Source of the DNA: Syntrophotalea carbinolica DSM 2380
GTDB lineage: Bacteria > Desulfobacterota > Desulfuromonadia > Desulfuromonadales > Syntrophotaleaceae
DNA: 64,000 nt
Assembly: GCF_000012885.1 (NCBI RefSeq)
Contig: NC_007498.2
Location: forward strand, 992,001-1,056,000
Reading direction: 5' to 3'
The notes under the pieces are model-generated. The model did not search any database and was not told where the DNA came from. It saw nothing but the letters and a program-made list of their open reading frames with translations. This document shows, piece after piece, positions 41,534 to 48,806 of the stretch. Positions within the stretch are counted from its first letter, which is position 1; each line of letters begins with the position of its first letter. A program made the translations under genes and the position numbers.

Positions 41534-42280
41534 TCATAAGTGAGAGGCGAGTTCCTGCAGTCCCGGCCGGTCGACAACCTGGACCCTGCCCCTGCAGTAG
41601 TCGATCAGGTGGCGTTTGCGCAGACCGGTGATGGCACGGGATAATGTTTCACGGGCAATGCCCAGTTCCTGGGCCGTCATGCGAACAGGGCGTACGTCGA
41701 TTACGGCGTTGTTCTCGTGTGTTTGTTCCAACAGGTAACGGGCGACCAGCACCGGTGCCGAGCGGGCTTTGCGCAGGCAGGCCTGGTGTCCGGCTCGTTC
41801 CAGGGAGGATGCCAGTTGCGCGATGAGGTTGCGCGCCATTCCGAAGTGGTTGTGCAGTAACTGCAGAAAACCGCCGGCAGGAAGCATCAGCAGTCGCAGG
41901 TTTTCGGAGGCCTCCGCAAAGGTGCCGCAGGGAGTCGACTTATGGTGGTTGTTCAAGGGCGGGCACAACAACTCGCCAGGCCCGGCAAAACGCAATCCGC
42001 GTTCTTCTCCATCGGCATCCAGACAATACAACTTGATGCGCCCTCTCAGGATGAGCAAAAACGATGATGGCCGGCAATCCGGAGTAAATACCAGATGATT
42101 TTTCGTAAAGCAGCATAGATCGCCCGATTTCAGGGCTTCCATGATGACTTCGGTGGGGATGCCGTCGAAAATTGGCGCTGCCGCTGCCTGTCGCCAGTCA
42201 TGCAGGTGGAGACCGGGAGGCAACCATCGACTCTCCTGGTTTTCCGAAAGGGCAACGACACTTTGCGATGTGTTAAGCAT
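41534..42280 (-). CDS. Crp/Fnr-family transcriptional regulator
   Basis: A 248-residue protein. A cyclic-nucleotide-binding-like domain spans ~35-150 (LKSGDLCCFTKNHLVFTPDC, FLLILRGRIKLYCLDADGEE). A C-terminal winged helix spans ~165-240 (VLVARYLLEQTHENN, VRMTAQELGIARETLSRAIT, GLRKRHLIDYCRGRVQVVDR). The recognition helix ARETLSRAI carries both the Arg-Glu of Crp and the Glu-x-x-Ser-Arg of Fnr. N-terminal Cys residues (DLCCF, DC) could sense redox state, but no clear Fnr four-Cys set is present. It is a candidate reader of the GTGA-N6-TCAC sites in this window; that link is inference. Confidence 0.88.
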   Translation of the reverse strand: MLNTSQSVVALSENQESRWLPPGLHLHDWRQAAAAPIFDGIPTEVIMEALKSGDLCCFTKNHLVFTPDCRPSSFLLILRGRIKLYCLDADGEERGLRFAGPGELLCPPLNNHHKSTPCGTFAEASENLRLLMLPAGGFLQLLHNHFGMARNLIAQLASSLERAGHQACLRKARSAPVLVARYLLEQTHENNAVIDVRPVRMTAQELGIARETLSRAITGLRKRHLIDYCRGRVQVVDRPGLQELASHL

Positions 42281-42325
42281 GGGATACCTCCTTGAAGTCC
42301 AATAAAACGTCTCGGGGAAGCGAAG

Positions 42326-42607
42326 TTACCGCGGTTGGTATTTCAACTGGTCGGCAAGTTCGCTCCAGCAACGACGACTGTACACTGCAGGCAACCCAAG
42401 CCTTTTGGCTTCGGACTTGAGTTTTCGGGCGGCCGAATGATGCAGGAAATCGGTGAAGAACAATACGATCTCAACATGAGAGGGTATGGTCTTCCTGGCT
42501 GTCTTTCGATTGCGGGCCGACCAATGGGTGATCTGGGTGAACCCCATTTCGGCGAGACGCGGAACAAAAGCCTCGATACGGTCGGCCCCGACGATGAGTA
42601 TGGACAT
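42326..42607 (-). CDS. DUF2325 family protein
   Basis: A 93-residue protein with the family pattern: MSILIVGADRIEAFVPRLAE, then a charged middle (HWSARNRKTARKTIPSHVEI), then VLFFTDFLHHSAARKLKSEA and KRLGLPAVYSRRCWSEL. DUF2325 proteins look like small Rossmann-type domains and commonly accompany DUF3793 and iron/flavodoxin loci in anaerobes. GAAAGGAAA precedes its ATG. The function is not established. Confidence 0.8.
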   Translation of the reverse strand: MSILIVGADRIEAFVPRLAEMGFTQITHWSARNRKTARKTIPSHVEIVLFFTDFLHHSAARKLKSEAKRLGLPAVYSRRCWSELADQLKYQPR

Positions 42608-43370
42608 GGCGGGTTTCCTTTCTCTTGTCGTCTTCGGGTTGGGATCCTCTAAGGGGAACGCTTCGCGAAACCTGCAGCAGTTTTAACGGATTGGACGAAT
42701 ATTGCAGATGTTCGGCCATGCGATTGCGACACAGCGTAAAACGTTCGTAAAGTTTTAGGCTTGGAGTCGGATCTCCGTAGAAACACCATAGCCGGCGGCC
42801 GGTGCAGGGTTGCTTGTCCCGGTGCATGAAACCGGCGACATCTTTCAGGGGATAGCCGAGAAAAAGCCCGATTTCATGGGGCATGCTGAATGTGTCGTGT
42901 TGAAACCGCCGGCGAAGCTCATCCAGGGGTTTTTGCAGGTTGGAGGGGCCGGGATAACCCAGGCTCTGCAGAAACGCGGCTGTCTTACGGGCGTGAAGAG
43001 ATCTTTTGAGCAGACGGGGAGTATAAAACAGCAGCAGCTTTCCGTCTTTGGCGTTTCGCATGCAGATGACTTTCAGGTTGGTGCCTTTCAGAAGGGAGGG
43101 ACCGAAAGTCTGCCAGAGTTGATACAGATTGCGACCGCAAGGTTTCATCCGGTTGTTGATTCGGATCAGGTTGGCCGGTTTTTGTCCAGCCAGCACTTCC
43201 GCCGTTTCCAGTGCCAGAAAGGCCGCAAGGCAATCCCGGTCTTCCGAAAAATGCGGCGCCAGGTCGAGCCAGTTACGCCGGAAGGGTTTTTCCGTACGAT
43301 TTCGAAGGGGGCGCCGTGCCGGTCCCCGGCGGGAGGAGGGTGGTGCGACGCTTGGTGAGGCTGGTTGCAT
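42471..43370 (-). CDS. DUF3793 family protein with unusual C-terminal extension
   Basis: A 299-codon frame. Family-typical blocks are LAAFLALETAEVLAGQKPAN, LKVICMRNAKDGKLLLFYTP, FLQSLGYPGP, MPHEIGLFLGYPLKDVAGFM and WCFYGDPTPSLKLYERF. The family usually ends soon after this point. Here the frame runs on through the next gene's ribosome site and 137 bases into the DUF2325 gene, producing an Arg/His-rich tail. A frameshift near 42640-42670 would reach a TAG, so a lost stop is possible. Two Fur-like sites lie upstream. AAGGA precedes the ATG. Confidence 0.75.
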   Translation of the reverse strand: MQPASPSVAPPSSRRGPARRPLRNRTEKPFRRNWLDLAPHFSEDRDCLAAFLALETAEVLAGQKPANLIRINNRMKPCGRNLYQLWQTFGPSLLKGTNLKVICMRNAKDGKLLLFYTPRLLKRSLHARKTAAFLQSLGYPGPSNLQKPLDELRRRFQHDTFSMPHEIGLFLGYPLKDVAGFMHRDKQPCTGRRLWCFYGDPTPSLKLYERFTLCRNRMAEHLQYSSNPLKLLQVSRSVPLRGSQPEDDKRKETRHVHTHRRGRPYRGFCSASRRNGVHPDHPLVGPQSKDSQEDHTLSC

Positions 43371-43411
43371 CGTGATATTCCTTAGGTGAACTGTGAGTAA
43401 ATAGTCCTTTT

Positions 43412-43446
43412 ATCTCAATGAAAACGATAACCGTTTTCATTGAGAT
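43412..43446 (-). promoter_or_regulatory. Fur-like operator upstream of DUF3793
   Basis: Perfect 15-bp inverted repeat ATCTCAATGAAAACG / CGTTTTCATTGAGAT with a 5-base spacer, 42 bases before the gene start. Strong match to A/T-rich Fur boxes. Confidence 0.75.
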
Positions 43447-43499
43447 GTTGAATGACGAACAGTGTGGACAGAGGCTAGCATAACATTACGGACTATGTG

Positions 43500-43534
43500 G
43501 TGAGTTAGATCACGAAAATGAAATTTATTTTCAT
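43500..43534 (-). promoter_or_regulatory. Composite operator (GTGA palindrome plus Fur-like box) upstream of DUF3793
   Basis: GTGA-GTTAGA-TCAC (43500-43513) followed by GAAAATGAAATTTATTTTCA. Same order and spacing as at 16574 and 22085; 130 bases from the gene start, beyond the second Fur box. Confidence 0.7.
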
Positions 43535-43922
43535 CTTCGCAGAAAATGCCTGTTCGTCAAGAGGTGCGAGTAGCAGAATGCCGGGTGCGATAGTGGCCAG
43601 TTCGCCGGAGAAGGTTGCCGTAGCGGCAAACCCGCAATAGGAGTCGGTCGGGTAAGTTTTAAATGGAGAATGGCGAAAGTGGCCCGCGGGATCTGTATCG
43701 AGCGTATCGCCGGGGGCGATACTTTATGACGATGGCGTCGGGCATCGGCGGAGCATCGGTGATGCCGGCTTGCCGGGCCGGGGCTTCATGGCGCAGAACA
43801 AGGGAGGTAAATCCTCCCCCTTCGGCATGCAATACCCCCTTTGGTCGGAACTGGGGCCATTGACTGCCGGTTTTCGCTGCGTGATCTGGAGGGACATTGC
43901 CGCCTGAGCGGCAGAATGTGTG
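43535..43922. other. Intergenic region with no supported gene
   Basis: About 390 bases. A 66-codon plus-strand frame (43663-43863) has no ribosome site and an implausible composition. A GGGAGGTAAATCCTCCC hairpin (around 43803-43819) is visible but lacks a T tract. Confidence 0.4.
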
Positions 43923-43951
43923 AAAGGGGCCAGCTTAACGCCGGCCCCTTT
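43923..43951 (-). terminator. Terminator of the porin/feo operon
   Basis: AAGGGGCC/GGCCCCTT hairpin with an 11-nt loop, 19 bases beyond the porin stop; short T run on the minus strand. Confidence 0.7.
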
Positions 43952-43969
43952 GTCCTTTTTCTTGTCTGG

Positions 43970-45070
43970 TTAGAATTCGAAAGCCAGCTGTGCGGTCAGT
44001 ATGTCCTGCTCATCGTCATTGGCAAATTCGCCGTGCAGATATTCGAGGGACAGGCTGGTACCTTCAAACAACGCGTAGCCGGCCACCAAACCGTACTGAT
44101 TTTCGGGCAGAAGGTCGCCCAGATCGTCGCCGCCCTCGTATTTTGCCGCGACGGTGAGTTTTTCGGAGATCGCGTAGCCGAGCTCGAGGTTCCAGGTTTT
44201 AGGTTCGAGAGCCTTGCCGCCGTCGAAGGCCAGCTCACCGGCATCGAAGGAGTCCAGAGCGCCGAGATATTCGGCGATAAAGGTCAGGCGCTCCTGCCAG
44301 TTGGCGATGACGAACAGACTGATGCCGCTAACCTTGTCGCGGATATTGTCGCCGTCGATCTCGTCCGTCAGTACGTCGCTGTCGGCGAGATTGGAGATCC
44401 AGGAAATGCCGGTGGTCAACTCCAGATCGGTTACGACATCATCAGGCATGGTGTAGACCGCACTGGCGACAAAGCTGTCGATGTGATCGTCTTTGCCATC
44501 CTCGTCGATGTCGCCGTTGAAAACCCCGAAGGACACGTCGAACAGGTCGTTGGCATAACCGACGATGGCTGCCGATTCGCGGGTTTCACCCAATTCCAGG
44601 GTGAGCGGGTCGCTGATGAAGTGGCTTTCGAAGTTGCCGAAGGGGACGTAAAGTTTACCGGCTTCAAGGTACAGGGGGATAACGTCCTCGCCGTCGAGAC
44701 GGATCGTGGCTTCGTCCACATCGAGCGGTTCGGTATCGTCTTCTTCCCATAAAAGCAGCACATGGCCGGAAACGTGTTTGATCAAGTCGACGTCGATGCC
44801 GAGTTCGACGGTAGCGAGGGTCAGGTCGCTTTCGTCGCCGTCTGCTTCGGGATCGTCCGAATCGATATCGATATATCCGGCTTCCACTTCGATCAGGCCG
44901 CTGAGGCTGATGCGGTCCAGCCAGTTATGCAGCCCTCGGAAGGATTGTTCCAGTTTGTCGACCCTGGCGGCCAGGCTGGTGTCGTCCGGTGTTTCGGCTG
45001 CGCTGGCCAGGGCGGGCAAGATAAGCCCCAGTCCCAGCATGATGGCTCCAAATTTAAGGATCTTTACCAT
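43970..45070 (-). CDS. LbtU-family outer-membrane porin
   Basis: A 366-residue protein with a signal peptide (FGAIMLGLGLILPALASAAE). A short coiled coil follows (LAARVDKLEQSFRGLHNWLD), then a beta-barrel rich in acidic turns (GLIEVEAGYIDIDSDDPEAD, LYLEAGKLYVPFGNFESHFI, ESAAIVGYANDLFDVSFGVF). It ends in ...TAQLAFEF with a terminal Phe. The plan matches LbtU-type siderophore porins, which need no TonB. The ATG at 45070 has AGGAGG 14 bases upstream, rather far, so coupling to the overlapping upstream gene is likely. It is the last gene of the feoA-feoB unit. Confidence 0.8.
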   Translation of the reverse strand: MVKILKFGAIMLGLGLILPALASAAETPDDTSLAARVDKLEQSFRGLHNWLDRISLSGLIEVEAGYIDIDSDDPEADGDESDLTLATVELGIDVDLIKHVSGHVLLLWEEDDTEPLDVDEATIRLDGEDVIPLYLEAGKLYVPFGNFESHFISDPLTLELGETRESAAIVGYANDLFDVSFGVFNGDIDEDGKDDHIDSFVASAVYTMPDDVVTDLELTTGISWISNLADSDVLTDEIDGDNIRDKVSGISLFVIANWQERLTFIAEYLGALDSFDAGELAFDGGKALEPKTWNLELGYAISEKLTVAAKYEGGDDLGDLLPENQYGLVAGYALFEGTSLSLEYLHGEFANDDEQDILTAQLAFEF

Positions 45071-45254
45071 AGTGTTGCGTTTCGCCTCCTGGTGATGCAT
45101 TGTTATCGTCCTTTCCGGGGTGGGTCTTTCGATAGCAGGTGCTGCAGGCACCATTGCAGCAATGAATATCGGGTGCCTTGAATTTCCTGATCAAATGTCG
45201 GGTGGAGCAGACCGTGGCCACCACAACAATGAATAAAACCAATAGCGATTCCAT
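45054..45254 (-). CDS. FeoB-associated Cys-rich membrane protein
   Basis: A 66-residue protein: an N-terminal membrane helix (MESLLVLFIVVVATVCSTRH), then a Cys cluster (CCNGACSTCYR, spacing CCxxxCxxC), and a polar tail. It starts six bases after the feoB stop, the standard place for this family, and overlaps the porin start by 17 bases. It is thought to assist FeoB, perhaps by binding Fe(II) or an Fe-S cluster. Confidence 0.85.
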   Translation of the reverse strand: MESLLVLFIVVVATVCSTRHLIRKFKAPDIHCCNGACSTCYRKTHPGKDDNNASPGGETQHYGKDP

Positions 45255-45259
45255 AAGAT

Positions 45260-47422
45260 TTAGATTCCGAATATTCCCGCTGAACCGATCTGGTAGCTCA
45301 GAACGGCCAGGCTGAAAGCGATGCTGGTATTGAAAACGATGGAAAACACGCCCCATTTCCATGACCCGGCTTCTCGGGCGATGCAGACCACTGTGACAAA
45401 GCAGGGTGCATAGAAGATCGTGAAGACGATCAGGCTGAACGCGACCACCGGGTTCCATTCCGGAGATTTGGCCAGGGTGGCGCCGAGAGAATTGGTGTCT
45501 TCCGGATCGACCTCTCCTAAAGAATAGGCGGTGCCGAGGGTCGATACCACCACTTCCTTGGCGGCGAAGCCGCCGACCAGGGCGATATTGGTGCGCCAGT
45601 TGAAGCCCGCAAATTTGGTGACGTTTTCCATGCTTGTACCAATTTTGCCGGCGATGGAGTATCTGAGAGCGGTTTCCGCCTGTTTTGCATCGATAACGTT
45701 CAGTTGCTCCTCAAGATCCGCCGGTGCGAGTGCCGTTACGCCGGCACGCTGCAGATCGAAAGATTGTTGTTGCGCCTCCGGCAGGCCGGGAAAGGTCATC
45801 ATGGCCCATAGCAGGATGGATATGCCTAAAATGATGGTGCCGGCTTTTTTAACATATTGCCAGGTTCTTTCCCAGGTATGGATCAACAGACCTCGGAAGG
45901 TCGGCATTCGATAGGGCGGCAATTCCATGACAAAAGGTGTCGATTCCCCTTTGATGACCGTAGAGCGCAACAGCTTGGCGGCCAGCAGGGCGCCAGCCCA
46001 GGCGATCATGGTGATGATGAGCATGACCTGGGCCTGGTATTTGGCAAAGAAGGCCCCTACCAGCAAGGCGAAAACCGGCAACTTGGCGCCGCAGTTCATG
46101 AAGGGAGCGGTGAGCAAGGTTGCCAGACGTTCCCTTGGAGACTTGAGAGTGCGGGTGGCCATAACGCCGGGAACTGCGCAGCCGCCGGCGATACCTCCGG
46201 AAACGATAAAGGGCATGACCGAGGCTCCGTGCAGTCCGAAACTGCGGAATACCCGGTCGAGCATAAACGCCACCCGCGCCAGATATCCGGAATCTTCCAG
46301 CAGGGCAATACCGAAAAACATGAACATGATGATCGGCGCAAAACCGAGCACGCCGCCTGCCCCGTCGATAACACCGGATATAATCAGCGATTTCAGCAGG
46401 CCGTCGGGCATATTCGCATCGACCATGCCTCCCAGCCAGCCGAAAAGGCTCTCCAGCCAGGCAACGGGGGTTTCGCTGTAGGTAAAGGTGAACTGATAAA
46501 GGGCCATGATGACGGCGATCATGATCAGCGGGCCGGCAAAACGGTTGGTGAGCACCCGGTCGATATGGTCGGACAGGAATAGCCGGTTCCGGTCATGGTG
46601 ATGGGTGATGATGCCCTGTTTGATGATGGCCTTGATATAGCCGTAGCGGTGATCGGCGATGACCGCTTCGGGACAGGTGGCCAGGGTGGTGGAAATATGC
46701 TGGGAAACCCGCTCCCGGATGCTTTTCAGACGGGCGCAAAGATCGGCATTTTCTCTTTGACAGTATTCGAGGATCTGGTCGTCGTTTTCAAGAAATTTCA
46801 GGGCCAGCCAGCGGGACGGGTAACTTGCCTCGGGCAGGGCGTCGGCGATTTCGCATTCCATTTCCGCCAGAGCCTGATCGATATCCTCACCGTAGGAAAT
46901 GATAAGGGGCGGGGATAATTCCACTGTGTCTATCATCTCTCCGGTGGCCTGCATGAGTTCTGCCTTGCCCTGGCCGCTGCGGGCTATGGTCGGTATGACC
47001 GGTATGCCCATCAATTCGGAAAGCTTTGGAGCATCGATTTCGATACCGCGGTTTTGGGCCGCATCGACCATGTTAAGGGCGATACAGACAGGTAACCCCA
47101 GCTCCATGAACTGCACGGTCAGATAGAGATTACGCTCCAGGTTGGAGGCATCGATAATGTTGACGATGGCGGCAGGTTTTTCCTGAACCAAAAAATCGCG
47201 GGCAACCAACTCCTCCAGCGAATAAGCGGTCAGGGAATACATTCCCGGGAGGTCGATAAGTCGGAAAGTCTGACCCTCGCCGATAAAAGAGCCCTCTTTT
47301 CTTTCAACGGTAACCCCGGGGTAATTCCCAACATGTTGGCGGGCGCCGGTCAGGGCATTGAAAAGGGTGGTTTTACCGGAATTCGGGTTCCCCGCCAGGG
47401 CGATCGTGGTGCCTGTGCTCAT
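45260..47422 (-). CDS. feoB: Ferrous iron transporter FeoB
   Basis: A 720-residue protein. The N-terminal G domain has G1 GNPNSGKTT, G3 DLPGMYSLTAYS and G4 NMVD; the Feo-specific VGNYPGVTVE switch region is present. A GDI-like helical domain follows (~170-270). The polytopic core has two Gate motifs (GFAPIIMFMFFGIALLEDSG, GGFAAKEVVVSTLGTAYSLG) and Cys in MNCGAKLPVFALL and FYAPCFVTVVC. It imports Fe(II) across the inner membrane. It starts two bases after the feoA stop. Confidence 0.96.
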   Translation of the reverse strand: MSTGTTIALAGNPNSGKTTLFNALTGARQHVGNYPGVTVERKEGSFIGEGQTFRLIDLPGMYSLTAYSLEELVARDFLVQEKPAAIVNIIDASNLERNLYLTVQFMELGLPVCIALNMVDAAQNRGIEIDAPKLSELMGIPVIPTIARSGQGKAELMQATGEMIDTVELSPPLIISYGEDIDQALAEMECEIADALPEASYPSRWLALKFLENDDQILEYCQRENADLCARLKSIRERVSQHISTTLATCPEAVIADHRYGYIKAIIKQGIITHHHDRNRLFLSDHIDRVLTNRFAGPLIMIAVIMALYQFTFTYSETPVAWLESLFGWLGGMVDANMPDGLLKSLIISGVIDGAGGVLGFAPIIMFMFFGIALLEDSGYLARVAFMLDRVFRSFGLHGASVMPFIVSGGIAGGCAVPGVMATRTLKSPRERLATLLTAPFMNCGAKLPVFALLVGAFFAKYQAQVMLIITMIAWAGALLAAKLLRSTVIKGESTPFVMELPPYRMPTFRGLLIHTWERTWQYVKKAGTIILGISILLWAMMTFPGLPEAQQQSFDLQRAGVTALAPADLEEQLNVIDAKQAETALRYSIAGKIGTSMENVTKFAGFNWRTNIALVGGFAAKEVVVSTLGTAYSLGEVDPEDTNSLGATLAKSPEWNPVVAFSLIVFTIFYAPCFVTVVCIAREAGSWKWGVFSIVFNTSIAFSLAVLSYQIGSAGIFGI

Positions 47423-47424
47423 GG

Positions 47425-47661
47425 TCAGTCCTCCACTGTCACGTCAATGTAGTCGGCTTCATTGTTGCGCAGGGTGAGGGTGAAGCCCATGACCCTGATA
47501 GCGACCGGATCGTAGAGCGGTGCTCGGCCTTGAATCTTTATATCGGTGCCGGGCACCAGTCCCATGTCGCGGATTCTTTTTCCCAGTTCACCCCCTGCTC
47601 GCACAGCGTCGATGATACCCCTTTGGTTGACCTTCATTTTCCGCATGCTGAGTTTGAGCAT
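47425..47661 (-). CDS. feoA: FeoA, SH3-like activator of FeoB
   Basis: A 78-residue protein with the FeoA fold: IIDAVRAGGELGKRIRDMGL, then VPGTDIKIQGRAPLYDPVAI, then MGFTLTLRNNEADYI. The frame is open further upstream, but the ATG at 47661 has AGGAGG seven bases before it and gives the family length. It has its own strong promoter with an overlapping Fur-like box (47716-47769). Confidence 0.93.
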   Translation of the reverse strand: MLKLSMRKMKVNQRGIIDAVRAGGELGKRIRDMGLVPGTDIKIQGRAPLYDPVAIRVMGFTLTLRNNEADYIDVTVED

Positions 47662-47715
47662 TTTATTGCCTCCTTGGATGCCTGTTCGACGGCTCGATGG
47701 TTGCACAGTCATGCC

Positions 47716-47769
47716 GTGAAATTGAAAACGAATTTCATGGAAAATAGAGGTGTTGGGTTTTTTTGTCAA
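47716..47769 (-). promoter_or_regulatory. feoA promoter with Fur-like box
   Basis: Minus-strand TTGACA (47764-47769), 17-bp spacer, TATTTT (47741-47746). The inverted repeat ATGAAATT...AATTTCAC (47716-47738) follows immediately and would cover the transcription start. A further Fur-like TTGAAAACGATA lies just upstream (around 47784-47795). Iron repression is the natural reading. Confidence 0.8.
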
Positions 47770-47916
47770 GTTAAAATTGACTATCGTTTTCAAGTTGATG
47801 GGGTTGTCAGGAAATTCAAGTTTCAGGTTTCTGCAATGTCGCCGATAAGCGCGGGAGGCTGTCGGACCATCCATGATCCGACAGCTTTCCGGCTCGCGTT
47901 GTTTGGACGGGTGGGC

Positions 47917-48130
47917 AAAAAAAAGGACGCGTTGCTCAGGAGGTGAGGCAACGCGCCAAAAGATGGAGGTGTTGGTTTGTGATGAGCCAACCGTTCGTAT
48001 CAACTGTGTTGTTGATGGGAGAACTCTATCGCAGCGGCGCGGATTTCACCACGTGGGAGTTCGTATAATCTGTGGGAAAAACTCTGGTATACGAAGTGTG
48101 CGTTTGCGCAGGTCGCATCGAGGCGTGTTT
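47917..48130 (-). ncRNA. Putative sibling small RNA unit 1 (nearest feoA)
   Basis: On the minus strand the unit ends with stem GGCGCGTTGC/GCAACGCGTCC and TTTTTTTT (47917-47957). The apical part is CTCA-CCTCC-TGAG, so CCTCC is exposed and TCACCTCCT equals the 16S rRNA tail. A second ACACCTCCATC lies 12 bases upstream of the stem. The body is nearly identical to unit 2 and contains further inverted repeats (ATCAAC/GTTGAT; TTCGTATA/TATACGAA). The transcription start is unknown. Confidence 0.6.
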
Positions 48131-48136
48131 GCAGAT

Positions 48137-48350
48137 AAAAAAAGACGCGCTGCTCAGGAGGTGAGGCAACGCGCCAAAGATGGAGGTGTTGGTTTGTGAT
48201 GAGCCAACCGTTCGTATCAACTGTGATGTTGATGGGAGAACTCTATCGCAGCGGCGCGGATTTCACCACGTGGGAGTTCGTATAATCTGTGGGAAAAAGG
48301 CCCGTATACGAAGTGTGCGTTTGAGCAGGTCGTTACAGGGCGGGAATGCA
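48137..48350 (-). ncRNA. Putative sibling small RNA unit 2
   Basis: Terminator at 48137-48175 (GGCGCGTTGC pairing with GCAGCGCGTC including a wobble pair, then TTTTTTT). Same CCTCC loop and same ACACCTCCATC element. The body is almost identical to unit 1, period 218 bp. A TTATAC-type -10 lies in the conserved palindromic stretch, without a clear -35. Confidence 0.6.
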
Positions 48351-48353
48351 GGT

Positions 48354-48545
48354 AAAAAAAATACGCGTTGCTCAGGAGGTGAGGCAACGCGTCAATAATG
48401 GAGGTGTTGGTTTGTGTAACGCCAACGGTTCGTGTTTACTGAAGCCGAGTCTACGTTATGGCGGCCTGACTGGCTACAGGGATTGCCGTATATTTAATGA
48501 AACGAAGAAACGTTTTTGGAGTGTGCATATGCACACTCGCTTGCA
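48354..48545 (-). ncRNA. Putative sibling small RNA unit 3
   Basis: Terminator at 48354-48393 (GACGCGTTGC/GCAACGCGTA, TTTTTTTT). The CCTCC loop and ACACCTCCAT are kept, while the 5' body has diverged from units 1 and 2. An AT-rich TTAAATATAC stretch could include a -10 element. Retention of only the 3' module points to that part as the functional core. Confidence 0.6.
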
Positions 48546-48548
48546 GAT

Positions 48549-48720
48549 AAAAAAGGACGCGCTGCACAGGAGGTGTAGACAGCGCGCCATCAGATGGAGG
48601 TGCCGGACAAAGTCCGCTTTGGATATCCGCACATCGTCACAGGTGCGCCGATATCGGTACCTTTGCCGACAGCATGCGGCATGCACGCTGTCGGGCAAGG
48701 CACGGTCAGCATGCCGGGGT
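48549..48720 (-). ncRNA. Putative sibling small RNA unit 4 (nearest ribB)
   Basis: Terminator at 48549-48588. Here the stem is GGCGCGCTG/CAGCGCGTCC and the loop closure is ACA-CCTCC-TGT instead of CTCA/TGAG. These are compensatory changes that keep the pairing and the CCTCC loop. GGCACCTCCATC precedes the stem. The 5' boundary is uncertain; a TACAAT lies near 48735. Confidence 0.55.
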
Positions 48721-48759
48721 AGGATGAGTATTGTATGAGCGGATCGTTGGAAGTTTGTT

Positions 48760-48798
48760 GCTCCGACCGGGATGTCGAATATCCCACCCGGTCGGAGC
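48760..48798 (-). terminator. Hairpin downstream of ribB
   Basis: Twelve-bp perfect stem GCTCCGACCGGG/CCCGGTCGGAGC, nine bases after the ribB stop. No T tract follows on the minus strand, so it may be a weak or Rho-assisted stop. Confidence 0.6.
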
Positions 48799-48806
48799 GG
48801 AGCGTA

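Noticed and set aside
43663-43863. 66-codon plus-strand frame after the composite operator
   Set aside because: No ribosome site and low-complexity Arg/Gly composition; the operator orientation points to the DUF3793 gene instead.
47873-48398. Plus-strand frames in the repeat array starting MEVLVCDEPT, as small proteins
   Set aside because: The AGGAGGTGA before each ATG is about 22 bases away and locked in a stem. Unit differences are not synonymous, unit 3 stops after a few codons and unit 4 diverges at once. The T tracts and covariation fit minus-strand RNA better.
47917-48600. Plus-strand CsrB/RsmZ-like sponge RNA (repeated GGA in loops)
   Set aside because: The loops do show AGGAGG on the plus strand, but the A tracts then precede the stems and no plus-strand terminators exist. 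It is kept only as a secondary possibility.
47917-48720. Integron cassette or attC-like array
   Set aside because: No cassette genes, no integrase and no attC core sites; repeat spacing and terminators do not fit.
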